A program made the position numbers and the translations under genes. The notes under the pieces are model-generated. The model ran no database searches and was not told where the DNA came from. It saw nothing but the letters and a program-made list of their open reading frames with translations. Positions 25,776 to 33,202 of a stretch of 64,000 nt of DNA are shown here, in pieces (the first letter of the stretch is position 1; the number at the start of each line of letters is the position of its first letter). The stretch is from Glutamicibacter mishrai (lineage in GTDB: Bacteria > Actinomycetota > Actinomycetes > Actinomycetales > Micrococcaceae), in contig NZ_CP032549.1 of NCBI RefSeq assembly GCF_012221945.1, positions 310,001 to 374,000 on the forward strand, given 5' to 3'.

Positions 25776-27283
25776 TAATGCCGAAGAACATTGCCAATTC
25801 GCCACCCACGATCCGAAAGCACAAGCTCGATCTCAATACGTTCAGCCATTGTGGCTTTCGCCGTATGTATCTGTCGGCCTTTGCGATCCACATAATGGTA
25901 TTGGCTTTGGCTGGATTCGGCCGACAAGACCACGGTGTTCCCCTGTCCCCGGGCCTTGATCGAGACATTTTTCAGTTGTGTCTGCAGCCCCTCGAAGCGC
26001 AAACCCAATTCTCGCAGTGTGGCGATGGTTTCTTGATCCCGCTTCAGTTGCTCCGAACCAGAAGAATAAATGGCGGTCAAATCACCGCTGGATAACTTGG
26101 ACATCGCCCGATCACGCTGTTGGGTCAGGCTGAGGAATGCAGACACTACGGTGTCTTGCTGCATGGCACACGCCGGGACCCTGGCCACGTCATCGATTCG
26201 GCACGAAGGCTCAACGGCAGCAGTTTGTTCGTTGGTAGCGTCCGAGGCCGTAGCAGCCCGCAAGTGATTGACGCCTACGAGGCTGCCGGCGACGACGAGC
26301 AGGCCGAGCGCTGCAGCGCCTACCAGTTTCATCGCTCCCGGGGTGGGCCGAAGCGGATGATCCTGCCAGGCATCAACCGGTTCATCGACTTTTGTCTGCT
26401 GTCCAGCGGCTTTCGCATGCTTGCGCCCTCGTCGGCTGGACGACACTCGGGTTCCTGGATGGACGGTTTCCATCAAATGGGTAGCTTCAGGCGAGACATG
26501 GCCTTCCCACCTGACCGGTTCGGCGCTTGCACTGGAAAATAACGTTCTCGCGAACTGTTCAGCGCTGGGCCTCAGCCCCGGATCCGAATCAAGGCTCTCA
26601 ACCAGGAGCTCCTGGATGATCTGCGGCAGGGTAGGAAATTGCACCTGCACAGGGGGTCTAAGAATTTCCTGCTCCGGGGGCTTGCCGCTCAGGAGGAACC
26701 ATAGGCAGGCACCCAGCGAATAGACATCCTGCTCCCCTGCTGCCTGTTCCCGACCACCCGGGCATGCTTCCGGTGCCATGAACCCCGGCGTCCCGGCACC
26801 AGATACCAGCTCTGCCTGCGATGCAGTCTCCTGAAAATCAATGATCTTCGGCATCCCACTGGCTGTCAGCAGCACATTGGCAGGTGAGATGTCGCCATGA
26901 CGAGTGCCCTCAGCATGCATAATCGATAATGTCTGGGCCACCGGCGCCAGTGCCGTAATGCACTCACCGAGGCTAAAAACCCCGCGACTGTTCACCAGAT
27001 CACCGATGCTCCCCCCTGGGCAATATTCCATGATCAAACCATCGCCCAATTGAGTCGCTAGCGTGCCGTAAAAATCGACGACATATTTCCTCGACTGGGT
27101 GACCGGGTTTTGCCTTAGCGAAGCGACATCCTCCATAGTCAAACTAAGTTTTAGCACCATGTAAGTTTGGTCACTCTCCCTTCGGATCAGCCAAACTTTA
27201 CATGGTGACTTGGAGCTTAACGGTCTAACTGTGACATGTCCCGGGCTCGTGGGCCACGCTAGAACATTTGTTGATTCATCCAT
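25775..27283 (-). CDS. Membrane-anchored Ser/Thr protein kinase-like protein with degenerate motifs
   Basis: I take the ATG at 27283 (502 residues); the frame extends upstream to 27370 but without kinase-like sequence. Visible motifs are VLK (Lys45), HGDISPANVLL (Asp131, Asn136), DFQ (Asp149) in place of DFG, and GTPGFMAPEA. The glycine-rich loop is not recognisable (RPLSSKSPCKVWL), and HGD replaces HRD. After a basic juxtamembrane stretch comes one membrane helix (about 318-337) and an outer domain of about 160 residues with two cysteines close to the membrane (CRIDDVARVPAC). The catalytic Lys, Asp and Asn are kept, so weak activity or a pseudokinase role are both open. It is divergent from lipB. 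Confidence 0.82.
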   Translation of the reverse strand: MDESTNVLAWPTSPGHVTVRPLSSKSPCKVWLIRRESDQTYMVLKLSLTMEDVASLRQNPVTQSRKYVVDFYGTLATQLGDGLIMEYCPGGSIGDLVNSRGVFSLGECITALAPVAQTLSIMHAEGTRHGDISPANVLLTASGMPKIIDFQETASQAELVSGAGTPGFMAPEACPGGREQAAGEQDVYSLGACLWFLLSGKPPEQEILRPPVQVQFPTLPQIIQELLVESLDSDPGLRPSAEQFARTLFSSASAEPVRWEGHVSPEATHLMETVHPGTRVSSSRRGRKHAKAAGQQTKVDEPVDAWQDHPLRPTPGAMKLVGAAALGLLVVAGSLVGVNHLRAATASDATNEQTAAVEPSCRIDDVARVPACAMQQDTVVSAFLSLTQQRDRAMSKLSSGDLTAIYSSGSEQLKRDQETIATLRELGLRFEGLQTQLKNVSIKARGQGNTVVLSAESSQSQYHYVDRKGRQIHTAKATMAERIEIELVLSDRGWRIGNVLRH

Positions 27284-27375
27284 AGCTCCGTTGTAGATCA
27301 AAAACCGAAAATACAAGTTCGTTATCCACAGGTAAGTCCTTCTCAACCGAATTAGCGACGAGCGAAACAACGGCG

Positions 27376-27381
27376 TAGGGT
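27376..27381 (+). promoter_or_regulatory. -10 box, leaderless type, for lipB
   Basis: TAGGGT, seven bases (AACCCTC), then ATG at 27389; no Shine-Dalgarno sequence. Confidence 0.6.
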
Positions 27382-27388
27382 AACCCTC

Positions 27389-28036
27389 ATGGCGATCGAA
27401 TTCGAACGAGTCGGACTAGGCTCAAAATTTGTGCCCTACATGGAAGCCTGGGACTACCAGATCCAGCTGCATGATGCGGTAGCCGCGGACGAACAGTCCC
27501 CGAGAGTCCTGTTCCTAGAGCACGAAGCGGTATATACCGCAGGTAAACGAACTGAACCAGAAGATCTACCGCTGGACGGAACCCCCGTCGTCGATGTGGA
27601 TCGAGGCGGAAAGCTCACCTGGCATGGCCCAGGGCAGTTGGTCGGCTATCCGATCGTCAAGCTCCGCAAAATGAGCGCAATCCGCCTCTATGTTGAAACC
27701 ATCGAAGAGGCGCTGATCAATGTCGTCAGCGATATGGGCATTCCCACCGCCCAGATCAAAGGCCGCTCCGGTGTTTGGGTCCCCGGGAAAGACGGCGAGC
27801 AAGACCGAAAGATCGCTGCGATCGGGCTTCGCATCAGCCACGGAGTCACCATGCATGGCTTCGCACTGAACTGCAACAACGATCTGGGAGCCTACGAGCA
27901 GATCATCCCTTGCGGAATCACTGATGCCGGCGTCACCTCCATCTCGGCAGAGCTGGGCCGCACCGTTACCCCAGAAGATGTTGTCGACCGGGTTCAGACC
28001 GAACTCGAACGTCTCCTTACCCCACAAGTCGTCTAG
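27389..28036 (+). CDS. lipB: Octanoyl-[acyl-carrier-protein]:protein octanoyltransferase
   Basis: LipB moves octanoate from ACP to lipoyl domains such as those of the E2 at 23508-25244. The 215 residues include [18 protein letters not shown], the conserved Lys141 ([11 protein letters not shown]) and the acyl-thioester Cys175 (IIPCGI), the two catalytic residues of the family. Length is normal. lipA follows 32 bp downstream, so octanoyl transfer and sulfur insertion are co-expressed. The transcript appears leaderless. Confidence 0.96.
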   Translation: MAIEFERVGLGSKFVPYMEAWDYQIQLHDAVAADEQSPRVLFLEHEAVYTAGKRTEPEDLPLDGTPVVDVDRGGKLTWHGPGQLVGYPIVKLRKMSAIRLYVETIEEALINVVSDMGIPTAQIKGRSGVWVPGKDGEQDRKIAAIGLRISHGVTMHGFALNCNNDLGAYEQIIPCGITDAGVTSISAELGRTVTPEDVVDRVQTELERLLTPQVV

Positions 28037-28068
28037 ACAATCATTCCCTCCGAAAGAAAGAGCCGATA

Positions 28069-29067
28069 ATGAGCGTCGCACCTGAAGGCCGCCGCATGCT
28101 TCGCGTTGAAAAGCGCAACGCTGCCGTACCCGTTGAGCGCAAGCCCGAGTGGATCAAAGCCAAGCTGAACATTGGTCCCGAGTACGTAGGCCTCAAGAAC
28201 CTGGTGCAGTCCGAAGGCCTGCACACTGTCTGCGAAGAAGCAGGCTGCCCGAATATCTTCGAGTGCTGGGAAGACCGCGAAGCTTCCTTCCTCATCGGTG
28301 GTTCCGAATGCACCCGTCGCTGCGATTTCTGCCAAATCGCAACCGGCAAACCATCCCCCATCGATCGCTCCGAACCTTTCAAGGTCGCGATGAGCGTTAA
28401 GAAGATGGATCTGCGCTACGCAACCGTCACCGGTGTAGCCCGCGATGACCTCGAAGATGAGGGCGTGTGGCTGTACGCGGAAACCGTCCGCCAGATCCAC
28501 AAGATGAATCCGACCACTGGTGTGGAGCTCCTGATTCCGGACTTCAGCGGCAAGCCAGAGAACCTGGATGCGATCTGCGATTCAGAACCTGAAGTCTACG
28601 CGCACAATGTCGAGACCGTTCCACGCATTTTCAAGCGCATCCGCCCTGCATTCCGCTACGACCGCTCCATGGATGTCATTTCGCACGGCCGCAAGCGCGG
28701 ACTAATCACCAAGTCGAACCTGATCCTTGGCATGGGCGAAACCCGCGAAGAGATTTCCGAGGCCATGCGCGACCTGTACGAGGCCGGTTGCGACTTGTTG
28801 ACGCTGACCCAGTATCTGCGTCCAACCGATCTTCACCTTCCAGTGGATCGCTGGGTTACCCCTCAGGAATTCATTGAGTTGCAGCAGGAAGCCGAAGAAA
28901 TCGGATTTGCCGGCGTCATGTCCGGGCCATTGGTTCGTTCTTCCTACCGTGCTGGCCGCTTGTGGGCTGGCGCCATGCGCAAGAAGGGACGCGAGATTCC
29001 TGAGGCGCTTTCGCAGATAGAGTCCTCCGGCAATACCCGCCAGGAAGCTGCTTCGCTGATCAAGTAA
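28069..29067 (+). CDS. lipA: Lipoyl synthase (radical SAM)
   Basis: LipA inserts two sulfurs into protein-bound octanoyl groups. Both iron-sulfur clusters can be read in its 332 residues: the auxiliary cluster Cys55, Cys60, Cys66 ([12 protein letters not shown]) and the radical-SAM cluster Cys81, Cys85, Cys88 (CTRRCDFC). The C-terminal RSSYRAG contains the conserved Ser ligand of the auxiliary cluster. It is the second gene of a lipB-lipA operon. The ribosome site is a weak purine run (GAAAGAAAGAG), so coupling with lipB may help. Confidence 0.97.
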   Translation: MSVAPEGRRMLRVEKRNAAVPVERKPEWIKAKLNIGPEYVGLKNLVQSEGLHTVCEEAGCPNIFECWEDREASFLIGGSECTRRCDFCQIATGKPSPIDRSEPFKVAMSVKKMDLRYATVTGVARDDLEDEGVWLYAETVRQIHKMNPTTGVELLIPDFSGKPENLDAICDSEPEVYAHNVETVPRIFKRIRPAFRYDRSMDVISHGRKRGLITKSNLILGMGETREEISEAMRDLYEAGCDLLTLTQYLRPTDLHLPVDRWVTPQEFIELQQEAEEIGFAGVMSGPLVRSSYRAGRLWAGAMRKKGREIPEALSQIESSGNTRQEAASLIK

Positions 29068-29093
29068 TCATCAACTGAAGCACGACCGGACTG

Positions 29094-29145
29094 CGGCCCC
29101 GTATCCAATTGGTTAATGACACCTCTTGGCTGCGGGGCCGATTTT
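29094..29145 (+). terminator. Probable terminator after lipA
   Basis: CGGCCCCG (29094-29101) pairs with CGGGGCCG (29133-29140), followed by ATTTTCT. The loop holds a smaller CCAATTGG dyad. Confidence 0.55.
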
Positions 29146-29220
29146 CTACTTCCACACGTCACAAGCACTACAAATTTCATTCCAGATCTGGCGCAAGTTA
29201 GATCTATGGGCAACATCGCG

Positions 29221-29226
29221 TAGAAT
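29221..29226 (+). promoter_or_regulatory. -10 box for the DUF4191 gene, near-leaderless
   Basis: TAGAAT, nine bases, then ATG at 29236. AAGG inside the gap is too close to the start for a normal ribosome site, so the leader would be at most a few bases. Confidence 0.45.
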
Positions 29227-29235
29227 TAAGGCACT

Positions 29236-29988
29236 ATGGCCAAAAACTCCGACAACGACGCTGCTGCGCAACCAAAGCGCGGTTTGTTTTCGCGTAAACC
29301 AAAAGCTGAGAAGAAGAACAAAGAACCAGGTCGACTGAAGCAAATCGGCCAAGTCTTCCAGATGACGCGCCGCAACGACCCTATGGTCGTTTGGTGGATG
29401 GCACTGGCAGCCTTGGCGGTAATCGCAGTCTGCTTGGTCATCGGTATCTTGATCAACAACTGGATCACCATGTTGATCATTTCCATTCCGCTAGCTCTTC
29501 TTGCGGCGATGTTCATCATGTCCCGCCGCGCAGAAAAAGCGGCCTTCTCTCAGCTAGAAGGACGCCCAGGTGCTGCAGGCGCTGCGATGAGCGTTCTGCG
29601 TCGCGGATGGATCCTCAAGCAGGAGCCTGTCGCTTATAACCGACACCAGGATTTGGTCTTCCTTGCCATCGGCCGTCCAGGCGTCGTGCTGGTCACCGAA
29701 GGACCTAAGTCGCGAGTTCGCGAACTGGTCACCTCTGAGCGCAAGCGCATTGCGCGTGTTCTTCCGAACGTTCCTGTTCATGTCATCAACGCCGGCCAGG
29801 ACGAGGACCAGACCAGCTTGGTAGATGTCAGCAAGGAAATGAAGAAGCTTCCTAAGTCCATTACCAAGCTTGAAGTCAGCGCTATCGACAAGCGTTTGAG
29901 CACGCTGACTGCCAACCGCCTGCCAATCCCCAAGGGTGTGGATCCGAACCGCGTTCGGCCAAACCGCCGCGCTACCCGCGGACGCTAA
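29236..29988 (+). CDS. DUF4191 family membrane protein
   Basis: The 250-residue product has a basic N-terminus (RKPKAEKKNKEPGRLKQIGQVFQMTRR), two membrane helices (about 54-74 and 76-95), and a cytoplasmic domain with GRPGAAGAAMSVLRRGWILKQEPVAYNRHQDLVFLAIGRPGVVLVTEGP. This layout is the actinobacterial DUF4191 family, which regularly follows lipA in these genomes; its role is unknown. It ends in a basic tail (RPNRRATRGR). It converges on an RDD protein gene across a terminator. Confidence 0.88.
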   Translation: MAKNSDNDAAAQPKRGLFSRKPKAEKKNKEPGRLKQIGQVFQMTRRNDPMVVWWMALAALAVIAVCLVIGILINNWITMLIISIPLALLAAMFIMSRRAEKAAFSQLEGRPGAAGAAMSVLRRGWILKQEPVAYNRHQDLVFLAIGRPGVVLVTEGPKSRVRELVTSERKRIARVLPNVPVHVINAGQDEDQTSLVDVSKEMKKLPKSITKLEVSAIDKRLSTLTANRLPIPKGVDPNRVRPNRRATRGR

Positions 29989-30001
29989 AAACTCAGATAC
30001 A

Positions 30002-30037
30002 AAGAAGCCGCAACAGGATTTCCTGTTGCGGCTTCTT
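30002..30037. terminator. Bidirectional terminator between DUF4191 and RDD genes
   Basis: A 17-bp perfect stem (30002-30018 with 30021-30037) with a two-base loop lies between the convergent stop codons. Confidence 0.85.
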
Positions 30038-30058
30038 CGTTGTCCTGAAATTGCTGAA

Positions 30059-30496
30059 TTATTTGATGTTCACAAGAATGGTCTTTGGCAGCCGGTCATG
30101 AAGTCCACGCTGATCCTTGTCGGTGATGAAAACCGGAATCGCCAAGCAAAGAAGCAGCGAACGGACCAGCCCTTGCAACGGCTTCACTGCAGTGCCATCC
30201 ATGGACTGGACCTGCAGGCCGAAGGTTCGGTGCCCGATGGTGTGGCCGGTGAAACCTACGCCAATAATCTGGCCGAGGCAGAATAGCAAAAGAGTCGCCA
30301 GGTCGTTCAGGTTAAAAAGCCACCAGCTGAGCAACATTGACAGTCCCCAGTCGATGCAGATCGCGCCGATCCTGCGAGGGAAACGCCCTATGGAGCCAGG
30401 GCCCTTCTCCGGTCGCCCTAGATCCTGTCCAGGCCATTCCTGCGAGTTATGCTGTGGCGGGCCTTCAAGCCACGAACTAAAGTCTTTTCTTTCCAC
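30059..30496 (-). CDS. RDD family membrane protein
   Basis: The 145-residue protein has the family-naming pattern: RRIGAICIDWGLSMLLSWW in the first helix (Arg then Asp), a second helix near residues 68-85, and GHTIGHRTFGLQVQ with LHDRLPKTILV at the end. RDD proteins are proposed transporters or ion exchangers; no substrate can be assigned. It starts at GTG 30496 with a -10 box 6 bases away and no ribosome site. It lies divergent from glnA; in the 283-bp space the glnA-side GlnR-like boxes are the only clear element. Confidence 0.88.
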   Translation of the reverse strand: MERKDFSSWLEGPPQHNSQEWPGQDLGRPEKGPGSIGRFPRRIGAICIDWGLSMLLSWWLFNLNDLATLLLFCLGQIIGVGFTGHTIGHRTFGLQVQSMDGTAVKPLQGLVRSLLLCLAIPVFITDKDQRGLHDRLPKTILVNIK

Positions 30497-30502
30497 GACT
30501 CA

Positions 30503-30508
30503 AGTCTA
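30503..30508 (-). promoter_or_regulatory. -10 box, leaderless type, for the RDD protein gene
   Basis: On the minus strand TAGACT, six bases (TGAGTC), then the GTG start at 30496. Confidence 0.6.
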
Positions 30509-30637
30509 TCGATGGTTTCTGTGCATGCTCGGGGCCGATAATTTCCTCCGCTTGAGACCGCTAAGACTCCAAGTCAGTTTGTTACGAACTGCATCGTCCC
30601 TGATCAGCGGGATAGGACATGCCCGAGCATCACCTCT

Positions 30638-30675
30638 GTAACAGGTTGGAAACAATAGAGACACCATTCAGAAAT
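30638..30675 (+). promoter_or_regulatory. Tandem GlnR-like boxes upstream of glnA
   Basis: GTAAC-N6-GAAAC (30638-30653) is an exact match to the actinobacterial GlnR half-site pair gTnAc-n6-GaAAc. After six more bases, GACAC-N6-GAAAT (30660-30675) repeats it with one mismatch per half. The strict 11-bp phase of the four half-sites is that of known double GlnR boxes. A -10-like TATACG at 30693-30698 would place the boxes at an activator position. Confidence 0.65.
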
Positions 30676-30779
30676 GGATAGTGGGTAAGCTCTATACGTA
30701 AGCAAGGGAACCAGATGGGACATTCCTTCTGATCGTTCTGTTTACCAATTCTCATATCTCACCAGGGAGTCACCTGCAC

Positions 30780-32204
30780 ATGTTTACCAGTCCAGAAGAA
30801 GTCTTGGCATATATTGCCGAAGAGGACATCAAGTTCGTCGACATCCGTTTCACCGACCTTCCAGGCGTCCAGCAGCACTTCAACGTGCCAGCCAAGTCTG
30901 TCGATGCCGACTTCTTCGTGAACGGCCAGCTCTTTGATGGTTCTTCCATTCGCGGCTTCGCTGGCATCTCTGAATCAGACATGCAGTTGATCCCAGATGT
31001 CACCACCGGTTTCATCGATCCATTCCGCATCGAAAAGACCCTGGCATTCAACTTCTCGATCATCAACCCACGTACCGGTGAGCCTTACCACCGCGACCCA
31101 CGTGGCGTTGCAGAGCGTGCCGAGGCTTACCTCGAGTCCACCGGAATCGCGGACACCGCATTCTTCGCTCCAGAAGCAGAATTCTTCATCTTCGAGGACG
31201 TTCGCTACGAGTCCAAGCCAGAAGGCGCGTTCTACAAGATCGACTCGGACGAAGCTCCTTGGAACACCGGCCGCAAGGAAGAAGGCGGCAACCAGGGTTA
31301 CAAGACCGCTTTCAAGGGCGGCTACTTCCCAGTTGCACCAACTGACAAGCAGGCTGACCTGCGCGACGCCATCTGCGTCGAGCTGGACAAGGCTGGCCTT
31401 GAGGTCGAGCGCAGCCACCACGAAGTCGGCGCTGCCGGCCAGGCTGAAATCAACTACAAGTTCAACACCATGGTTCACGCTGCGGACGAGCTGATGCTCT
31501 TCAAGTACGTCGTGAAGAACGTGGCAGACGCTTGGGGCAAGTCGGCAACCTTCATGCCAAAGCCAGTCTTCGGCGACAACGGTTCGGGCATGCACGTGCA
31601 CCAGTCGCTGTGGAACGGTGGCGAGCCACTGTTCTACGACGAAAAGGGCTACGCTGGCCTGTCGGACACCGCTCGTTGGTACATCGGCGGTCTGCTGAAG
31701 CACGCTTCGGCTGTTCTGGCCTTCACCAACCCAACTGTGAACTCCTACCGTCGCCTGGTCAAGGGCTTCGAGGCTCCAGTGAACATGGTTTACTCGCAGG
31801 GCAACCGCTCGGCTGGCATCCGTATCCCGATCACCGGCTCGAACCCTAAGGCAAAGCGCATCGAGTTCCGCGCACCAGATGGCTCCTCGAACCCATACCT
31901 GGCTTTCGCGGCTCAGCTGATGGCTGGTCTGGACGGCATCAAGAACCGCATCGAACCAGCAGAGCCAATCGATAAGGACCTCTACGAGCTTCCTGCCGAA
32001 GAGGCCAAGGACATCCAGCGCGCTCCTGAGAGCCTGGAAGAAGCCCTCAAGGCCCTGGAAGCCGACCACGACTTCCTGCTCGAAGGCGGCGTCTTCACCG
32101 AGGACCTGGTCCAGACCTGGATCGAGTACAAGCGTGAAAACGAAATCAAGCCACTGAGCCTGCGTCCGAACCCATACGAGTTCGACCTCTACTACGGCTG
32201 CTAA
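30780..32204 (+). CDS. glnA: Glutamine synthetase type I (beta type, adenylylatable)
   Basis: Main ammonium-assimilating enzyme, 474 residues. Signatures are FDGSSIRGF, the ATP-binding [18 protein letters not shown], and NRSAGIRIP. The likely adenylylation site is Tyr402 in [10 protein letters not shown], the form modified by GlnE, whose gene lies at 33203-36229. The start ATG follows AGGGAG at suitable distance. Tandem GlnR-like boxes about 100-140 bases upstream point to nitrogen-responsive transcription, so both transcriptional and covalent control are predicted. A terminator follows. Confidence 0.97.
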   Translation: MFTSPEEVLAYIAEEDIKFVDIRFTDLPGVQQHFNVPAKSVDADFFVNGQLFDGSSIRGFAGISESDMQLIPDVTTGFIDPFRIEKTLAFNFSIINPRTGEPYHRDPRGVAERAEAYLESTGIADTAFFAPEAEFFIFEDVRYESKPEGAFYKIDSDEAPWNTGRKEEGGNQGYKTAFKGGYFPVAPTDKQADLRDAICVELDKAGLEVERSHHEVGAAGQAEINYKFNTMVHAADELMLFKYVVKNVADAWGKSATFMPKPVFGDNGSGMHVHQSLWNGGEPLFYDEKGYAGLSDTARWYIGGLLKHASAVLAFTNPTVNSYRRLVKGFEAPVNMVYSQGNRSAGIRIPITGSNPKAKRIEFRAPDGSSNPYLAFAAQLMAGLDGIKNRIEPAEPIDKDLYELPAEEAKDIQRAPESLEEALKALEADHDFLLEGGVFTEDLVQTWIEYKRENEIKPLSLRPNPYEFDLYYGC

Positions 32205-32240
32205 TTCTGATCCTGCGGTTTCCGCGGATTAGATAGTCAA

Positions 32241-32280
32241 AAGCTGGGTCTCACCATTTTTGGTGAGGCCCGGCTTTTTG
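32241..32280 (+). terminator. Rho-independent terminator after glnA
   Basis: AAGCTGGGTCTCACC pairs with GGTGAGGCCCGGCTT over an ATTTTT loop and ends in CTTTTTG. Confidence 0.9.
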
Positions 32281-32284
32281 TTGT

Positions 32285-32290
32285 TAGGCT
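32285..32290 (+). promoter_or_regulatory. -10 box, leaderless type, for the 123-residue protein gene
   Basis: TAGGCT, six bases (ACGGCT), then ATG at 32297; it begins just past the glnA terminator. Confidence 0.6.
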
Positions 32291-32296
32291 ACGGCT

Positions 32297-32668
32297 ATGG
32301 ATACTTCCCAGTGGGTCAGCGTGCAGCGCGACGATGGAGAAACCCTCGGCTATCTGGAACCGCTCACCAAAGACTACGACAGCGTGCAGCCACGCAATAT
32401 CCTGGGACATGCCGTATCCGGTCCATGCGAATACTCCGAGGGCGAAGAGCTGCTCCAAGATCGGGGAATCGGGGAGTTGATGTTGCCATGGATCCTTGAC
32501 GGCCAGATGGAAGACCGCGCCCAGGAGCTATCAATTATCGAGCTCTCGTCTCAGGGAATTGTCCTGGCCAATGCCCTGCATGCCAAGGCCTTGGCCCCAA
32601 CAGATCCCATCGTGCTTCCCTGGCCCGATGTTAACGGCCGGCTGGCACCTGCCCGACGGCCAGCCTGA
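32297..32668 (+). CDS. Conserved hypothetical protein, unknown function
   Basis: The 123-residue acidic soluble protein starts MDTSQWVSVQRDDGETLGYLEPLTKDYDSVQPRN and has mainly beta-strand-like alternation with a LILD-type middle (LPWILDGQMEDRAQELSIIELSSQGIVLAN). I recognise no named domain. It appears leaderless, sits between glnA and the convergent DUF1990 gene, and has normal codon use. I judge it real because of its position, promoter pattern and lack of a competing frame. Confidence 0.7.
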   Translation: MDTSQWVSVQRDDGETLGYLEPLTKDYDSVQPRNILGHAVSGPCEYSEGEELLQDRGIGELMLPWILDGQMEDRAQELSIIELSSQGIVLANALHAKALAPTDPIVLPWPDVNGRLAPARRPA

Positions 32669-32704
32669 GCCAGCCACCGGCTCAACAAGACCGGCGCAAG
32701 CGGC

Positions 32705-33196
32705 TTAGACCCTGTTTGGAAGCAAAGCCCTGCCGTAGCGCCAGCGGGTGAATGCCTGGGCCACCAGCAACAGAGGAAAGGCGACCCGCCAGCAGACACG
32801 ATCCGAGGGCGCCGTCAAAGAACGGATTTCCAGGAAGACCTCCTGGCCCTGACGAGTCAGGATAAAGGCTTCCTCTCCCCTGACCGGATGGCCCGGGCGG
32901 GTCCGGTAAGCGAATCCCACACGACTTGCGCTCCGCAACGTATCCACAACTTCGATGGGCTCGTCAATCGCAATCGGGCCCAGCACCGCTTGCAAGCGAG
33001 GCCGATCCCCGATTTGCGCTGGTTCTAGAGGTTCGACGACGAAGCCGCTTCGGGTTTTGATCCGCCAAGTCAATAATGCCTCGGTGGCCTCGTTCCACAG
33101 GGCATCTCCGGATCCGAGAAGCCGACGACTCTGCCAGATCCGATGCCCGGTCGCCGCTGGCCCCCAGTGTGCCTCTCCCAGCTGAGTCAGCGTCAT
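32705..33196 (-). CDS. DUF1990 family protein
   Basis: The 163-residue protein carries the DUF1990 pattern GFAYRTRPGHPVRGEEAFIL and the C-terminal helix with QAFTRWRYGRAL, similar to plant and bacterial UPF0548 proteins. Function is not established. Its ATG lies six bases after the glnE stop, without a good ribosome site, so it probably relies on translation of glnE. Physiological connection to nitrogen control is not implied by sequence. Confidence 0.85.
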   Translation of the reverse strand: MTLTQLGEAHWGPAATGHRIWQSRRLLGSGDALWNEATEALLTWRIKTRSGFVVEPLEPAQIGDRPRLQAVLGPIAIDEPIEVVDTLRSASRVGFAYRTRPGHPVRGEEAFILTRQGQEVFLEIRSLTAPSDRVCWRVAFPLLLVAQAFTRWRYGRALLPNRV

Positions 33197-33202
33197 CGGA
33201 TG

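Noticed and set aside
30975..32069. Minus-strand frame of 364 codons opposite glnA
   Set aside because: Shadow of glnA codon bias.
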